Assembly: GCF_040869045.1 (NCBI RefSeq)
Contig: NC_090321.1
Coordinates: 89,324,603 to 89,388,602, forward strand
Length of the DNA stretch: 64,000 nt
From: Eurosta solidaginis
Lineage: Eukaryota > Arthropoda > Insecta > Diptera > Tephritidae
Direction of reading: 5' to 3'
The position numbers and the translations under genes are program-made. Below, piece by piece: positions 1-11,870 of this stretch; position 1 is the stretch's first letter; each line of letters opens with the position of its first letter. The notes beneath the pieces were generated by a model. That model worked only from the letters and a program-made list of their open reading frames with translations, had not been told where the DNA came from and ran no database searches.

Positions 1-2873
1 CAACGGTTTCTAGAAGTCCGATTAATTTGAAACTTTGCATACGTATCAACGTCAACGGCCATAAGGTTAATTGGCCTTATTACCACTTTGAATGGCCATA
101 AGTTTGATTGAAACTCTGCACACGTATCAAGGCTCGATGATAATGCATTAATGTAATGGTGCGGTGACATAAGGTCAACGGTCATAAGGTCAATAGGCCT
201 TATTACCACTTTGAATGGCCATAAGTTTGATTTAAACTTTGCACACGTATCAAGGCTCGATGACAATGCATTAATGTGATGGTGTGGTGACATAAGGTCA
301 ACGGCTATAAGGTCAATTGGCCTTATTACCGCTTTGAACGGCCATAAGTTTGATCTAAACTTTGCACACGTGTCAAGGCTCGATGACAATGCATTAATGT
401 GAGGGTGCGGTGACATAAGGTCAACGGCTATAAGGTCAATTGGCCTTATTACCACTTTGATGGCCATAAGTTTGATTTAAACTTTGCACACGTATCAAGG
501 CTCGATGACAATGCATTAATGTGATGGTGCGGTGACATAAGGTCAACGGCCATAAGGTCAATTGGCGTTATTACCGCTTTGAACGGCCATAAGTTTGATT
601 TAAACTTTGCACACGTATAAAGGCTCGATGACAATGCATTAATGTGATGGTGTGGTGACATAAGGTCAACGACTATAAGGTCAATTGGCCTTATTACCGC
701 TTTGAATGGCCATAAGTTTGATTTAAACTTTGCGCACGTATCAAGGCTCGATGACAATGCATTAATGTGATGGTGCGGTGACATAAGGTCAACGGCCATA
801 AGGTCAATTTGCCTTATTACCGCTTTGAACGGCCATAAGTTTGATTTAAACTTTGCACACGTATAAAGGCTCGATGACGATGCATTAATGTGATGGTGTG
901 GTGACATAAGGTCAACGGCCATAAGGTCAATAGGCCTTATTACCGCTTTGAATGGCCATAAGTTTGATTTAAACTTTGCGCACGTATCAAGGCTCGATGG
1001 CAATGCATTAATGTGATGGTGTGGTGACATAAGGTCAACGGCTATAAGGTCAATTGGCCTTATTACTGCTTTGAATGGCCATAAGTTTGATTTAAACTTT
1101 GCGCACGTATCAAGGCTCGATGACAATGCATTAATGTGATTGTGTGGTGATATAAGGTCAACGGCTATAAGGTCAATTGGCCTTATTACCGCTTTGAATG
1201 GCCATAAGTTTGATTTAAACTTTGCGCACGTATCAAGGCTCGATGACAATGCATTAATGTGATGGTGCGGTGACATAAGGTCAACGGCCATAAGGTCAAT
1301 AGGCCTTATTACCACTTTGATGGCCATAAGTTTGATTTAAACTTTGCACACGTATCCAGGCTCGATGACGATACATTAATGTGATGGTGTGGTGACATAA
1401 GGTCAACGACTATAAGGTCAATTAGCCTTATTACCACTTTGAATGGCCATAAGTTTGATTGAAACTTTGCACACGTATCAAGGCTCGATGACAATGCAAA
1501 AATGTGAGGGTGCGGTGACATAAGGTCAACGGCTATAAGGTCAATTGGCCTTATTACCGCTTTGAATGGCCATAAGTTTGACTTAAACTTTGCGCACGTA
1601 TCAAGGCTCGATGACAATGCAAAAATGTGAGGGTGCGGTGACATAAGGTCAACGGCTATAAGGTCAATTGGCCTTATTACCACTTCGAATGGCCATAAGT
1701 TTGATTTAAACTTTGCGCACGTATCAAGGCGCGATGACAATGCATTAATGTGATGGTGTGGTGACATAAGGTCAACGGATATAAGGTCAATTAGCCGTAT
1801 TACCGCTTTGAATGGCCATAAGTTTGATTTAAACTTTGCGCACGTATCAAGGCTCGATGACAATGCAAAAATGTGAGGGCGCGGTGACATAAGGTCAACG
1901 GCTATAAGGTCAATTAGCCTTATTACCACTTTGAATGGCCATAAGTTTGATTGAAACTTTGCACGCGTATCAAGGCTCGATGACAATGCAAAAATGTGAG
2001 GGTGCGGTGACATAAGGTCAACGGCTATAAGGTCAATTGGCCTTATTACCACTTTGAATGGCCATAAGTTTGATTTAAACTTTGCGCACGTATCAAGGCT
2101 CGATGACAATGCAAAAATGTGAGGGTGCGGTGACATAAGGTCAACGGCTATAAGGTCAATTGGCCTTATTACCACTTTGAATGGCCATAAGTTTGATTTA
2201 AACTTTGCGCACGTATCAAGGCTCGATGACAATGCATTAATGTGATGGTGTGGTGACATAAGGTCAACGGCTATAAAGTCAATTGGTCTTATTACCACTT
2301 TGAATGGCCATAAGTTTGATTTAAACTTTACGCACGTATCAAGGCTCGATGACAATGCAAAAATGTGAGGGTGCGGTGACATAAGGTCAACGGTTATAAG
2401 GTCAATTGGCCTTATTACCGCTTTGAATGGCCATAAGTTTGATTTAAACTTTGCGCACGTATCAAGGCTCGATGACAGTGCAAAAATGTGAGGGTGCGGT
2501 GACATAAGGTCAACGGCTATAAGGTCAATTGGCCTTATTACCACTTTGAATGGCCATAAGTTTGATTTAAACTTTGCACACGTATCAAGGCTCGATGACG
2601 ATGCATTAATGTGATGGTGTGGTGACATAAGGTCAACGGCTATAAGGTCAATTGGCCTTATTACCACTTTGATGGCCATAAGTTTGATTTAAACTTTGCA
2701 CACGTATCAAGGCTCGATGACAATGCATTAATGTGATGGTGCGGTGACATAAGGTCAACGGCCATAAGGTCAGTTGGCCTTATTACCGCTTTGAACGGCC
2801 ATAAGTTTGATTTAAGCTTTGCACACGTATAAAGGCTCGATGACAATGCATTAATGTGATGGTGATGGTGTAA
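1..2873. repeat. 123-bp satellite array, about 23 monomers
   Basis: Near-identical 123-bp monomers follow one another head to tail; for example, the motif cataaggtcaacg recurs at 168 and 291. Each monomer holds a near-palindrome, ataaggtcaattggccttat, and related 18-bp subunits built on ataaggtcaa. Two monomer types are visible: one with gcattaatgtgatggtg, and one with gcaaaaatgtgagggtg, which is concentrated at about 1494-2510. Because 123 is a multiple of three, the minus strand stays open as a 41-residue repeat over hundreds of codons. I read this as a by-product of monomer homogenisation, not a gene. The array is degenerate in the first 60 bases and stops abruptly near 2873. Confidence 0.95.
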
Positions 2874-2874
2874 G

Positions 2875-3357
2875 ATTTGGTACTTTGTACCTCCTCGTGA
2901 AGAGGACAAGCTCGGTTTTATCCGGCTTGACTTCCAAACCTGTGGCGGGTTGTACTCCTGGAACCCAGGCTCTAGCCCTTTGTCGTGAGGGTATATCACG
3001 CGCCTCCACTACCTTGAGGCGCGCGCCCGGTTATACCACCCCTATCAGCGTGACGGCGGCTCTGTAGAGGTTTACCGACCTTGCGTCGTCACAGGCAATT
3101 AGATTGACATTGCCCTGAAAGCACCCTGCATCGGTGTAAGATGGCGGTGGACCAGGGTTGTCTTTCTTAACCTTAACGGCCACCGTAGCGAGTGCGACCT
3201 GGATCCACTTCCACTGTTGTTTCGGGATCCTGCCATCTTCGCTGCTCTCGACTATAATGCCAATGATCTGCCGACCCTTGGCAATTTCGGCGAAAGACCT
3301 CGTCCAGCCTCCCTGCGCCTTGGCCCTTTTCGGTGCCATGGGGTTGGATTCATCCAT
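2875..3357 (-). pseudogene. DUF4780-domain retroelement ORF fused to an RT fragment
   Basis: The likely start is the ATG at 3357 (MDESNPMAPKRAKAQ). A DUF4780-like domain follows, with the recognisable series GRIPKQQW, NPGPPPSYTDAG, QGNVNLIACDDARS and LYRAAVTLIG. Fly proteins with this domain are mostly parts of mobile elements. The frame stops at 3031. A one-base frame change carries the homology on through LKVVEARDIPSRQRARAWVP. It then runs into GLEVKPDKTELVLFTRRYKV, which resembles the segment after the YADD motif in LINE reverse transcriptases. The two pieces look joined by deletion. The satellite begins immediately after the fragment. The upstream open stretch to 3564 is AT-rich leader. 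Function today is unlikely. Confidence 0.65.
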
Positions 3358-3655
3358 GGATCGCTGGCGTTTCGAGGTTTCATCACTCTCGACTAAAACT
3401 TTTAAAATTACTTGAACTAAAAAGTTAAAAATAAATAATAGTTTAAAAAAACTAAAAAAACACGCTTTTATAGCTAAGCGAACTAAAAAAAGAAAATAAT
3501 TTTCAATTAAAAAGAGTTTATATAACAGTAGTAGAAGGTCAAACAATCGTTTATAGTTAATCACACCAAAATAAAATTATAATAAAATTTAAGTTTAGAA
3601 CAGAATAATTTAATTCACAGTAAAAAGCGTGGGGTGCTTGATATTGAATGTTACA

Positions 3656-4030
3656 ATCATTCTAGAGTCACCCCTGGTCCACCTTTGTGGCGATATCTCG
3701 AAAAGGCGTCCACCTATAGAACTAAGGCCCACTCTCTTTTAAAATACTCATTAACACATTTCATTTGATACCCATATCGTACAAACACATTATAGAGTCA
3801 CCCCTGGTCCACCTTTATGGCGATATCCCGAAATGGCGTCCACCTATATAACTATGGCGCACTCCCTTTAAAAATACTCTTTAATACCTTCCATTTGATA
3901 CCCATGTCATACAAACACATTCCAGGGTTATCCTAGGTTCATTTTCCTACATGGTGATTTTCCCTTATTTTGTCTCTAAAGTTCTCAGCTGAGTATGTCG
4001 TTTACACCCGAACTTATCCTTCCTTACTTG
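3656..4030 (-). mobile_element. DINE-type element, 5' end with about two repeat monomers
   Basis: On the minus strand the sequence starts with the terminal motif CAAGTAAGGA (4030-4021), followed by a diverged gttcgggtgtaaacgac block and ctcagctgagaac. It continues into two 130-bp monomers of the same central repeat found at 19811-26500. The core and the 3' hairpin are missing, so this is a truncated copy. Confidence 0.8.
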
Positions 4031-4464
4031 TTTTATGTTGTGTATGAATGTTTGTGTCTACTAGTAACTAAACTAATTGCACGAATAACTAAAAATGTAA
4101 CATGTTGCATATCAACGATGCGGATGCTGCACATGTTACATAGCAATGTAAGTATTTGACACCATGCATCATCATACTTACATACGTTACTAATATACTT
4201 GAGTATAATATGGTGCAGAGATGGGCCGTATCAAAAACCGTGTGACGCGCTTTCTCGAATGTTGACAAGGACAGTTTAGGTTTTTTGCTGAGTCAGAGTT
4301 TTATTTACATATATTCGATTTGCGAGCAAAGCTCTTTGTGTTTTAACTTTTTTAATTGATATTAAAGAACAATTACAAAACTGCACCGCGAGATGGTAAG
4401 TAGTACGTGTTTAATGTCTTTTGAGTAAACTTCACGTTCATATTGAGTTTATGAAACAATGATT
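4031..4464. other. no recognised feature
   Basis: AT-rich sequence between two mobile elements. No reading frame, RNA gene or clear repeat was recognised. Confidence 0.5.
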
Positions 4465-6344
4465 CACGGTTGCCACAGCCTGTTTTCATTTGGGACCAAA
4501 ATTCGTTGAAAAAAAGGACCAAATTTCAAAAAAAAGGACCAAAATTTGTTTTCATTTATTGGTATACAAACAATGTAATAACCAACAACTTAAAAAATTA
4601 AAATTGATGATAATTATTGATGATGATAATTAAATACATTTTATCAAATATGGGCATATTTTTCAGTCTTATACACATACGTATATATTTAAAAACTTAA
4701 AGCATATATGTTTATAATATATTCTGGGCTACATCGAAAAAAACGTATAATAAAAACAGTTTTATATAGTTCATTGTATAACTTTTATAGGAGCAGCCTA
4801 TGTCTTTCACCGACCAAACGTAATGAGGATCTGGGTTTTGGGTACAAAGTTCTTTGGCTAACATTATGTGGAGAAAATTGATTGAAGGAGATTGAAATAA
4901 ACTCCAATTTATTGCGTAATTTGGTTTTAATAAGAGACAATTCAAAAAATGTTCGCTCTGCGGCCGCTGAACTATGTGGCAGACTTAGTAAATCATATTC
5001 AAAACCAAGCAATTCTCTAAAACACTTTTCGTTCATACCATTTCTATAAAAGCTTACTTTTTCTCAAAAAGCTAAAACGTCTATATCAGGTTAAAATCGC
5101 AATTTAACAGTCTTAAAAGCTTCCATTGTGTAACAATGGTATCTTGATAGCACTTTATCAAGTACGAAAAGTTATTTTTATTATTTATTTATTAACGGTA
5201 TTATAGAAGTTTCGGTTTCTGCTAATACCTTTTCGGGAGTAATTGTACATAAAACTTGTACACACATCTAGAAAAATCAAAGCGTTTTTGCATTTGCGTT
5301 AAGAGTTCAATATAAAAATCTAAAATATTTTTTTTACCGCAAGTCGTTATACATCTGTAAAGTTATCGCTTTCAAGAAATACTTCAGCTTTACTTCCAAC
5401 AAAAATATTTTTTAATTCAAGGTAGTAAGTTTTATCACTTAATGTAATCATTATGCATGAAGTTGTTGAAGATAAGCTTGAGGTGTGCTTCAATTTGATG
5501 GTATAGGAACGGCAGACGAATCTTTTATGATTGGAACTCTTTATTTAAGGTATTTATAATTTTAAGAATATAGGCGAGAAACAGCATATACGCTATTATT
5601 TCGGGATCTGACATTAAATTTGTTAATTATATTGCTCTAACGGCATTTACTTCGAGACACGAAGATAAAAAATAAAGACGCAGTGCCTCCCATTGTTCAT
5701 TTATCCGAACTATCACACTCTCCAGAGCGAGCCAACGAGTAAAAGAAATACCAAGTATTTTGTGTGGCTTAACACTCACTAATTCGCTTTGGGCTGTGTA
5801 AAAAAATTTTTTATATATTCCTATACAAACTCTCAATTTATGCCAGTATTGGCTTGCACGCATAGCTTGAACATAAATGTAGTGAGTGACAGGTGCACCT
5901 AATATAAAACAAATTAGTATCACTCTTTAATTTAGTTTTAAGTCCATTAAATTCCCCGGCCATCGTATTGGCTCCATCAGTGGCGAGCACTATCATATTA
6001 CTTATTGGCACACCGTGCGTTTGAAAAAAATTCTTTATTGTCTGATATATCGAATCCACAAAAATTTGTTTGCTCTAAGATCCGACACTGTTCTGTTCAA
6101 CGTCTACCTAAGCTACCTGACTTGCCTTTGTTCAGCCGCATTTTACTGATCGTGCAATGCAAATTTTTTATCAGTGTCGAGTATTGTTATGAAAAAATTT
6201 AAAAAAATTCAAATCAAAGTACCGAAATCATGACGGCTCGCCCAAAAAAGACCAAAATAGAAAAAAAGGACCAGCGGACCAACGGACCAAACGGTGTTGG
6301 AGCGGACCAAATTTGGTCCAAATGGACCCAAAGTAGCAACCGTG
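4465..6344 (-). mobile_element. hAT DNA transposon, degraded, with intact ends
   Basis: The element is flanked by a perfect 8-bp direct repeat, caatgatt, at 4457-4464 and 6345-6352, the target-site duplication length of the hAT superfamily. Its ends are 12-bp inverted repeats, cacggttgccac on the left and cacggttgctac read inward from the right, with one mismatch. Just inside both ends are repeated ggaccaaa motifs. The interior encodes hAT transposase fragments on the minus strand. At 1880 bp it is shorter than a full autonomous hAT element, which points to internal loss. Confidence 0.9.
4785..6059 (-). pseudogene. hAT transposase relic
   Basis: Three minus-strand pieces in different frames form one decayed transposase. 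The first (about 6059-5838) carries VLATDGANTMAGEFNGLKTK and CTCHSLHLCSSYA, the segment around a catalytic Asp of the RNase-H-like core. The second (about 5860-5650) carries KILGISFTRWLALESVIVRI with the conserved RW pair. The third (about 5036-4900) carries LSLPHSSAAAERTFFELSLI, the C-terminal hAT dimerisation motif. Frameshifts and stops separate them. The pattern resembles the SCAND3/ZBED-related hAT group, but the exact family is uncertain. An N-terminal BED zinc finger is not visible. It lies wholly inside the 4465-6344 element and is not functional. Confidence 0.85.
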
Positions 6345-6636
6345 CAATGATTGTTCTTAGAAGAACTTCGGTAAAACTTCGAGATTACTTCTGGACTAGT
6401 CCGATACTGTTTCCGGGTAAAATTTATGACCATATTTGCCCCACTTCGGGCCAGTTAAGGATTGTTTTAGGAATAATTTCAGATTGTTTCCAGGATCAGT
6501 CTGGACGCTGGTGGGAATGTTAATACTTAAAATTTCACCTAAAATATAATAACCGAACATTCACAATTGGCTAAAAACATAATTTGGATTAAAAACATAA
6601 AGTAAAAAAGGCAATATTTACCGAGCAGAGGAGGAT
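6345..6636. other. no recognised feature
   Basis: Only the right-hand hAT target duplication (6345-6352) is identifiable here. Confidence 0.4.
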
Positions 6637-6855
6637 TCACATGGCTGAGTGGACAGAGGCATTTGCGTATAAAGTATGGATGTTGGAGATTTCGAGTTCA
6701 AAACTTAGCTGCAGAAAAGCTGGCTGATGAAGAAGTGAAACTCAAAACCACGTCCCAGCAACCATCGCCGTGTCACGTCAATCATTTTTACCAAACGAAA
6801 ACTTTGGCATCGTGGTAGGGTGGATGCAGCAGTAGCCGGACCTTTTTTTTTTTTT
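6637..6855 (+). mobile_element. possible SINE with a Leu/Ser-tRNA-like head
   Basis: TGGCTGAGTGG near 6642 matches the RNA polymerase III A box very well. A weaker B-box-like cgagttcaaaac lies about 50 bases downstream. The spacing and sequence resemble a type II (Leu or Ser) tRNA head. The segment ends at a run of about 13 T near 6843. No target duplication or second copy was found, so the call is tentative. Confidence 0.35.
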
Positions 6856-8390
6856 GAACTCTTCTTGACTATTGCTTAATTCTAAATCTAATAAAGTCAG
6901 CCGCTACAAAAACCTCTCTATTTTTTGTAAAAATTAATGTTTTGATACAAGTCAGAATATGATTTAAAATAAAAATAATTGTTTTATAACGTTTAAAAAC
7001 ATTTCATAACGTTCTTTTTATTTTTATTTCATATTTAAACCAAATAAATAAATACAACAACAAAAAATAAACTTTTGCACATTCTTCATTAATTTCATTG
7101 ACTTACATAGGTACTTATTATTTAAACATTAAGAAAAACAAACGAATTTAAAGGCATGTGACGCCAGAAAGCAGAGTCCAGTCAGAATACCCGTCATGAG
7201 TCTACAGTCTTCTCTTTTTAATGATAGAAGCAACTTTGTTAGTCTAAGGTTGTAAGACCTACACATAATCTTCGACACTTTACAGCCCCGCGCTTGAACC
7301 CACGCCTTTCTTGCTTGGACGATCACGTGCACCTCTCGCCTTCACTTAATCTCACCCAGTCTAATTGGGATTATCACACATACTATAATTAATTTTAATA
7401 TAAACAAATATTATTAAAAAAGGGCTAAAGAAAGAGCATGTCCGGATACTAGCATTGTGCGGTTGTTAACTATTTCTAGTAACCGTACACTTTGTCCTGG
7501 AAAACACTATTATTTTTATTCCAGTATACGGACAGGTGCATTTACAAAAATATATACATATTTTCATTAATTTTAAACTGTTATCACGTATTTTTATCAG
7601 AATAACAATCATTTAAAACACTGTTGTCACCAAATTATTAGTAAAAACTCGCCTGATAGAATTGAAGTACATCTAGCAAAAAAATTGAAAAGTAGCACGT
7701 CTTAACACTTCAATTCACACACGTAAACTAAAAGTGAAACGACAAAGCTTATTTTGAAAATAAAGCAAAAGGCAAATTGCGAAACCGATATAAATGAGTG
7801 GCTTCTTCCAATGAATTTTTCGAATTTTAAAATAAGTCAACGGTTTGTTTATTTCAAACGATTAAAGTAAAAAACTTCCGGTTACTGAGGGGTGTCCGGT
7901 TACTGGTACATCTACCCTAATCGCTTGAAAAATTACAGAGTAACATACTAGTCATGTGTGCAAATATACAGGTACATAAAGACATCTATGTATTTATCCA
8001 TGAAGACCAAACACTTGTATGTAATTTTGCGTTGTTTGTGTATGTACAAACACCTCAAAACACGTGCAACAACTTTACTTTGCCTGAGTTAACCATGTCC
8101 TTTCAGTATCATCTCAGCTTCTACTAGTTTTGCGTTTGAAATATTTAGCTACTCAACGCATGACAAAGCGTAGGCAGAAAGTAGGAAGTCATGCATGTTA
8201 TGTAGAAGTTTTTCAAAAATTAACAGGTAGACCAGAAGATACAAATATTACACCTCAGACAAATTACGCAAATAGAGTCCTCAGAATGTTAATTATATGT
8301 AAAAATATAAGTGTTTAGAAAACTGATGGCAATCTTTTGAAGTAAATATATAACAACCTTTATGATTTCTAAATAGTAATTAGAAGTATT
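6856..8390. other. no gene recognised
   Basis: AT-rich sequence of about 1.5 kb with only short, low-complexity open frames. I see no family signature in it. Confidence 0.5.
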
Positions 8391-8672
8391 GGCGGCCGCC
8401 ATGGTGTGGTGGTAGCGTGCGCCGCCTACCACACCGATGAACCTGGGTTCACGTCCCGGGCAAAGCAATATCAAAATTTTATAAATAAGGTTTTTTCCAT
8501 TTTCTAATTGGAGAAAGTGAAGTTTTTTTAAAGCGCGGTCGACAGTGATTTGGCAAGCACTCCGATTGTATTTCTGCCATGAAAACCTTCTGAGTGATAA
8601 CTCATCTGCCTTGCAAATGCCGTTCGGAGTCGGCATACGACATATAGGTCCCGTTTGCACGCTCTGTTTAAT
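8391..8672 (+). mobile_element. tRNA-derived SINE, copy 1
   Basis: The head, ggtgtggtggtagcgtgc followed by gggttcacgtcccgg, gives A-box- and B-box-like motifs of a tRNA-derived promoter (the anticodon arm is Gly-like). The body motifs shared by the whole family follow: gcaaagcaatatcaaaattt, aagcactccg, tttctgccatgaaaa, catctgccttgcaaatgccg and ggagtcggcat. The 3' tail is missing. Confidence 0.8.
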
Positions 8673-9171
8673 GAAAACTAAATTATGCAATAACTAAGGG
8701 CCATATCAGGGGCTTAATTCTTATGCCACTACCTTCTAATTGAAGGGCCGCACGTGTCAGTTCTTACATAAACTCAAAGGAAGTCACCCGTGCGTGTAAT
8801 CAGATTGGGTTTTGGAGAAAGTGAAGTTGTACTATGGATTAGTATAAAACTGCGAAACTATAGTTATCGTTCCCGAACTACTCGAATTCCCGCTAAACAA
8901 AATCTAAATGACAATTGTTAAGCTCAGAATCAATCAACAAAAAACATTCGAAGAAACCCGTTCAATCTCCGTCAGAGTTCGGTATAAAGATAATGCTTTC
9001 ATATAAATAACATTGCTAATTTAAATTTTATTTTGAGAAATACTAAAATTAGTCAAACTAAAGGTCAGTTTGGTTTATTCCAACATAGTTTCCAATGAAC
9101 TCTCTAATCAATCTTTTCATTCTTTTATTAATTAAATAAAAATACAACAAAAATAAAAAAAAGCAAATGGA
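8673..9171. other. no recognised feature
   Basis: AT-rich sequence between two SINE copies, with no gene signature. Confidence 0.4.
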
Positions 9172-10094
9172 AGGCGCGAAAACCTCCGGAGAGATTTTAG
9201 GCCGAGCTTCTCTTCTTTTAATTTTTCCTACAATTTGCCAAGACAGGACCTACTTGTTTTATGCCGACTTCCAACGGCATCTGCAAGGCAGATGAGTTAT
9301 CACGGAGAGATTTTCATGGCACAAATCAGGGATGCACCTTAACGTTAAGCTAATCGTTTATCAAAAAATTTCCACCGTTTCCGTTGAAACACTTCGAAAT
9401 ATTATCGATAAAGTAATTATCAAGATATATTGTATCTCGTTTTTAACCGAAACGAAAAGCTTTCGTTAACGTTAAAAACGTTACCAAAAACGTGATACTT
9501 TGTGTTTGAATTGTGCTGGCAATGCTATAGCCATGGTGAAGCCGTAAGGTGGTAACAGCGAGCGGACATACACACACAAACTCCATGTAATTTGTTTGTG
9601 TAATTCGTTGGTGGTAATGTCAAAAATACTCTGAGAAATGTTCGTACTGTCAAAATTCATGAGAAAAGTTGCAATCAGCTTGGCTAATGCTTTCACCTTT
9701 AATGACTCCGCCATCAATCAGCTTTGCCAGCATAGTTTGAAATTAATAATCAACATAAACGATTTGATTTCGTTTTGATATGGCAGAAAACGAAACAAAA
9801 TCATTTCGTTAATTTGACGTTCTTAATGTTAATAAACGAAACGAAATGACTTTGTTTCGTTTACTAACGTTAATTATCATAACGAAATGATATCGGTTCG
9901 TTGGTTAAGCATGTCTGGCACAAATACACTCGAAGTGCCTGCCAAACTCTGCCGAGGGGCAACCCCGATTAGAAAAATTGTCTTCTAATTGAAAAAACTA
10001 GTTTCTAAAATTTTGATGTTGCTTTTTCCGGGGCGTGAACCCAGGATCTTTGGTGTGGATGGTGGAGTCGCTACCATCACACCACGGCGGTCGC
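9172..10094 (-). mobile_element. tRNA-derived SINE, copy 2, split by a hAT MITE
   Basis: A minus-oriented SINE starts at its tail (aaggcgcgaaaacctccg, about 9172). It is interrupted at 9327, resumes at 9918, and ends with the tRNA-like head near 10094, where the plus strand reads accatcacaccacggcgg. Joining the two halves gives the family's usual order of motifs, so the interruption is a later insertion. Confidence 0.85.
9327..9917. mobile_element. 591-bp non-autonomous hAT element (MITE)
   Basis: The element begins CAGGGATGC and ends with the complement of CAGACATGC. It is flanked by a perfect 8-bp duplication, gcacaaat, at 9319-9326 and 9918-9925. These ends and the duplication length are typical of hAT. 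The interior is rich in aacgaaa and aacgtta motifs in both orientations. A 78-codon open frame on the minus strand (9481-9717) is not recognisable as transposase. Confidence 0.9.
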
Positions 10095-10225
10095 CAATAC
10101 AACAAAAGGAAATATAATTATGCAGAACGAGAACAACCGCATCTTTTCATTCATCTAAGTTATTAATTTGGTAATTTTACTTGGTCTATACAGCAAATTG
10201 TTTTCAAATTTAGTTTAATTAAATC

Positions 10226-10480
10226 TCAGCTTAATGAAGCACCATGGAAGGGATGATGCGAATATCCGCATAAGCAAAATGGAAGTTCCGCATCAGGTTT
10301 ATCATTCAAATTAGCTTCGTTTATATTTCTTTTAATGCGAATTTTGTACAAACACTCCCAGAAGGCCCTAAGGAGTGTTATCGATGTTGATTCTCCTTTG
10401 CCGGATGCAGATCTGCTACGTCCCGGTAACAAGCACCATTAAGGTATTAGCCCGACAATCACGGGAACGATCTTTATTAT
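10226..10480 (-). mobile_element. probable LINE 3' UTR fragment
   Basis: On the minus strand a block near 10475-10440 reads atcgttcccgtgattgtcgg. A similar block lies on the plus strand near 63058 (gtcgttcccgaggcagtcgg), so this is a dispersed sequence. The following gttaccgggacgtagcag and gataacactcc motifs resemble the 3' UTR of fly jockey-like elements, as far as I recall. No coding remnant is seen. Confidence 0.35.
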
Positions 10481-10989
10481 TAGGGTTTGCATTGAAAAGT
10501 TAATAAAGATATGCCAAATATCATGAATAGGGGAAGTCAAAGTAAATAAGTGAGTCAAACCTGTTGTTTCGTATTTATTATAATAACACTATGCAACATT
10601 ATCAACTTTTTTTCTGGGTATTGGACAAACCCCACTTTTTTGTAGAGATTGAGGCTTAAGTAAGTAGACTACTATCTCCGTTTTTTGAAGTTAGCCTCCA
10701 AAAAATAGATATGTACAACTTTGTTAGCTGACTTAATCATGTGAAAACGACTCCGTAGCTTAAAAGGGCATTAAACGGAACTCTGAAGCTTCTCAAGGCC
10801 AAAATATTGGCATATCAATTTTAAAAATCGGACGTCAAATAACCAAGTTACAACGAAAAAACCATTTCGGCTGTATTTCGAAGGATAAAAAAAATAAAAA
10901 TAAAATTTTCCGAAACCCTCTCAACATAATCTTTCAATTTAAGGGCGGACATTAGCAACTTTTTGTTTCGACCCAGTCTAGAAGGTAGT
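10481..10989. other. no gene recognised
   Basis: AT-rich sequence with no family signature. Confidence 0.4.
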
Positions 10990-11440
10990 GTGGCGAATTA
11001 GCATTTCTACCATCAATATGCTGTTAGTAAATAAAACTACGACAGTAAGCCATTTACACACATACAGAGAAGGCAACGAAGAATATTTCACATGCATAAC
11101 CAGCAGCTTGAAGCGAAGAGATTATTTCACATACGCATATGTATTCAGCAAATAAGAGCGAAGAAGAAAGAGAAACAATCGCGCATCACGACCTCACCAG
11201 CTAAGAGCAGAAGCTGTTACTCACATATACACACGCATATAGCTAGAAGAAAAACATAAAGTACAGATATACATATAGATAGCTAAGTAGCCAAGTATGA
11301 GATACAACTGTTCCAAAAGGCATGTTCGTGAAAATTTTAGACCTTAGGAGAAATAGGTGAATGAAATTAACTGAGACTATAAAAGCAGCGCGGTGCAAGC
11401 ATGCACTCGTAAGGGTGTATGTGTAGAATTTCAAACATTT
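10990..11440 (+). mobile_element. possible LTR or promoter-bearing repeat
   Basis: The stretch begins tgtggcgaattagca after a possible boundary. It is rich in short purine/pyrimidine motifs and contains a good TATA box, gactataaaagcagcgcgg, near 11375-11393. That layout is common in solo LTRs of fly retrotransposons. No second LTR, primer-binding site or target duplication was found, so this is only a suggestion. Confidence 0.25.
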
Positions 11441-11469
11441 TTTTTATACGATTCAGTGTGGGCCTTGGG

Positions 11470-11745
11470 AGGTAGATTGAACACTAAGCGCTACGTCTGC
11501 CGGGGTCACTTTGCCGTACCTTGATAGTCCCGTGGCATACTTAAAGCGGGGTACCGAAGAAGATTTAACGATGAGCTGGTAGAGGTAGAGGCCCCCACTC
11601 CGCTGGAAGGACCAGGTGGAAAACGATTTAAACTCCCTTGGTGCGACCAATAGGCGCCGATGCAGAGAGAAGGAGTGACTGGCGCGCCTCGTTGGACGGC
11701 CATAACCGTTTAAACGGTTAAGCGCCAATTAAGTAAGTAAGTTAA
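11470..11745 (+). mobile_element. RTE-type LINE, 3' terminal fragment
   Basis: A plus-strand frame near 11590-11680 encodes PPLRWKDQVENDLNSLGATN, the R-W-D...LG-NW-like end of the RTE-type polymerase C-terminus. Just upstream is YRRRFNDEL, matching the NDELYELY motif of the same protein at 37890-38070, followed by a small deletion. The fragment ends in a (taag)n tail (aattaagtaagtaagttaa), typical of RTE elements. Confidence 0.6.
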
Positions 11746-11870
11746 AGCTGGAACTGGTGCTTGTTGCATGTTTGTTACGCGGGCTGTGCGTTCAACTACT
11801 TGCATTGTAGGGTTTTTGTGTGTGTTTTTTCCCTTGGTGTTTTTTTTGTTTTATTTAACTGGTTATCGGA

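Noticed and set aside
449..2679. Long repetitive minus-strand open frames (292 and 456 codons) in the satellite
   Set aside because: The frames are products of a 123-bp monomer, divisible by three, that lacks stops in one frame. They break exactly where a monomer lost one base, and have no start context or host-gene features.
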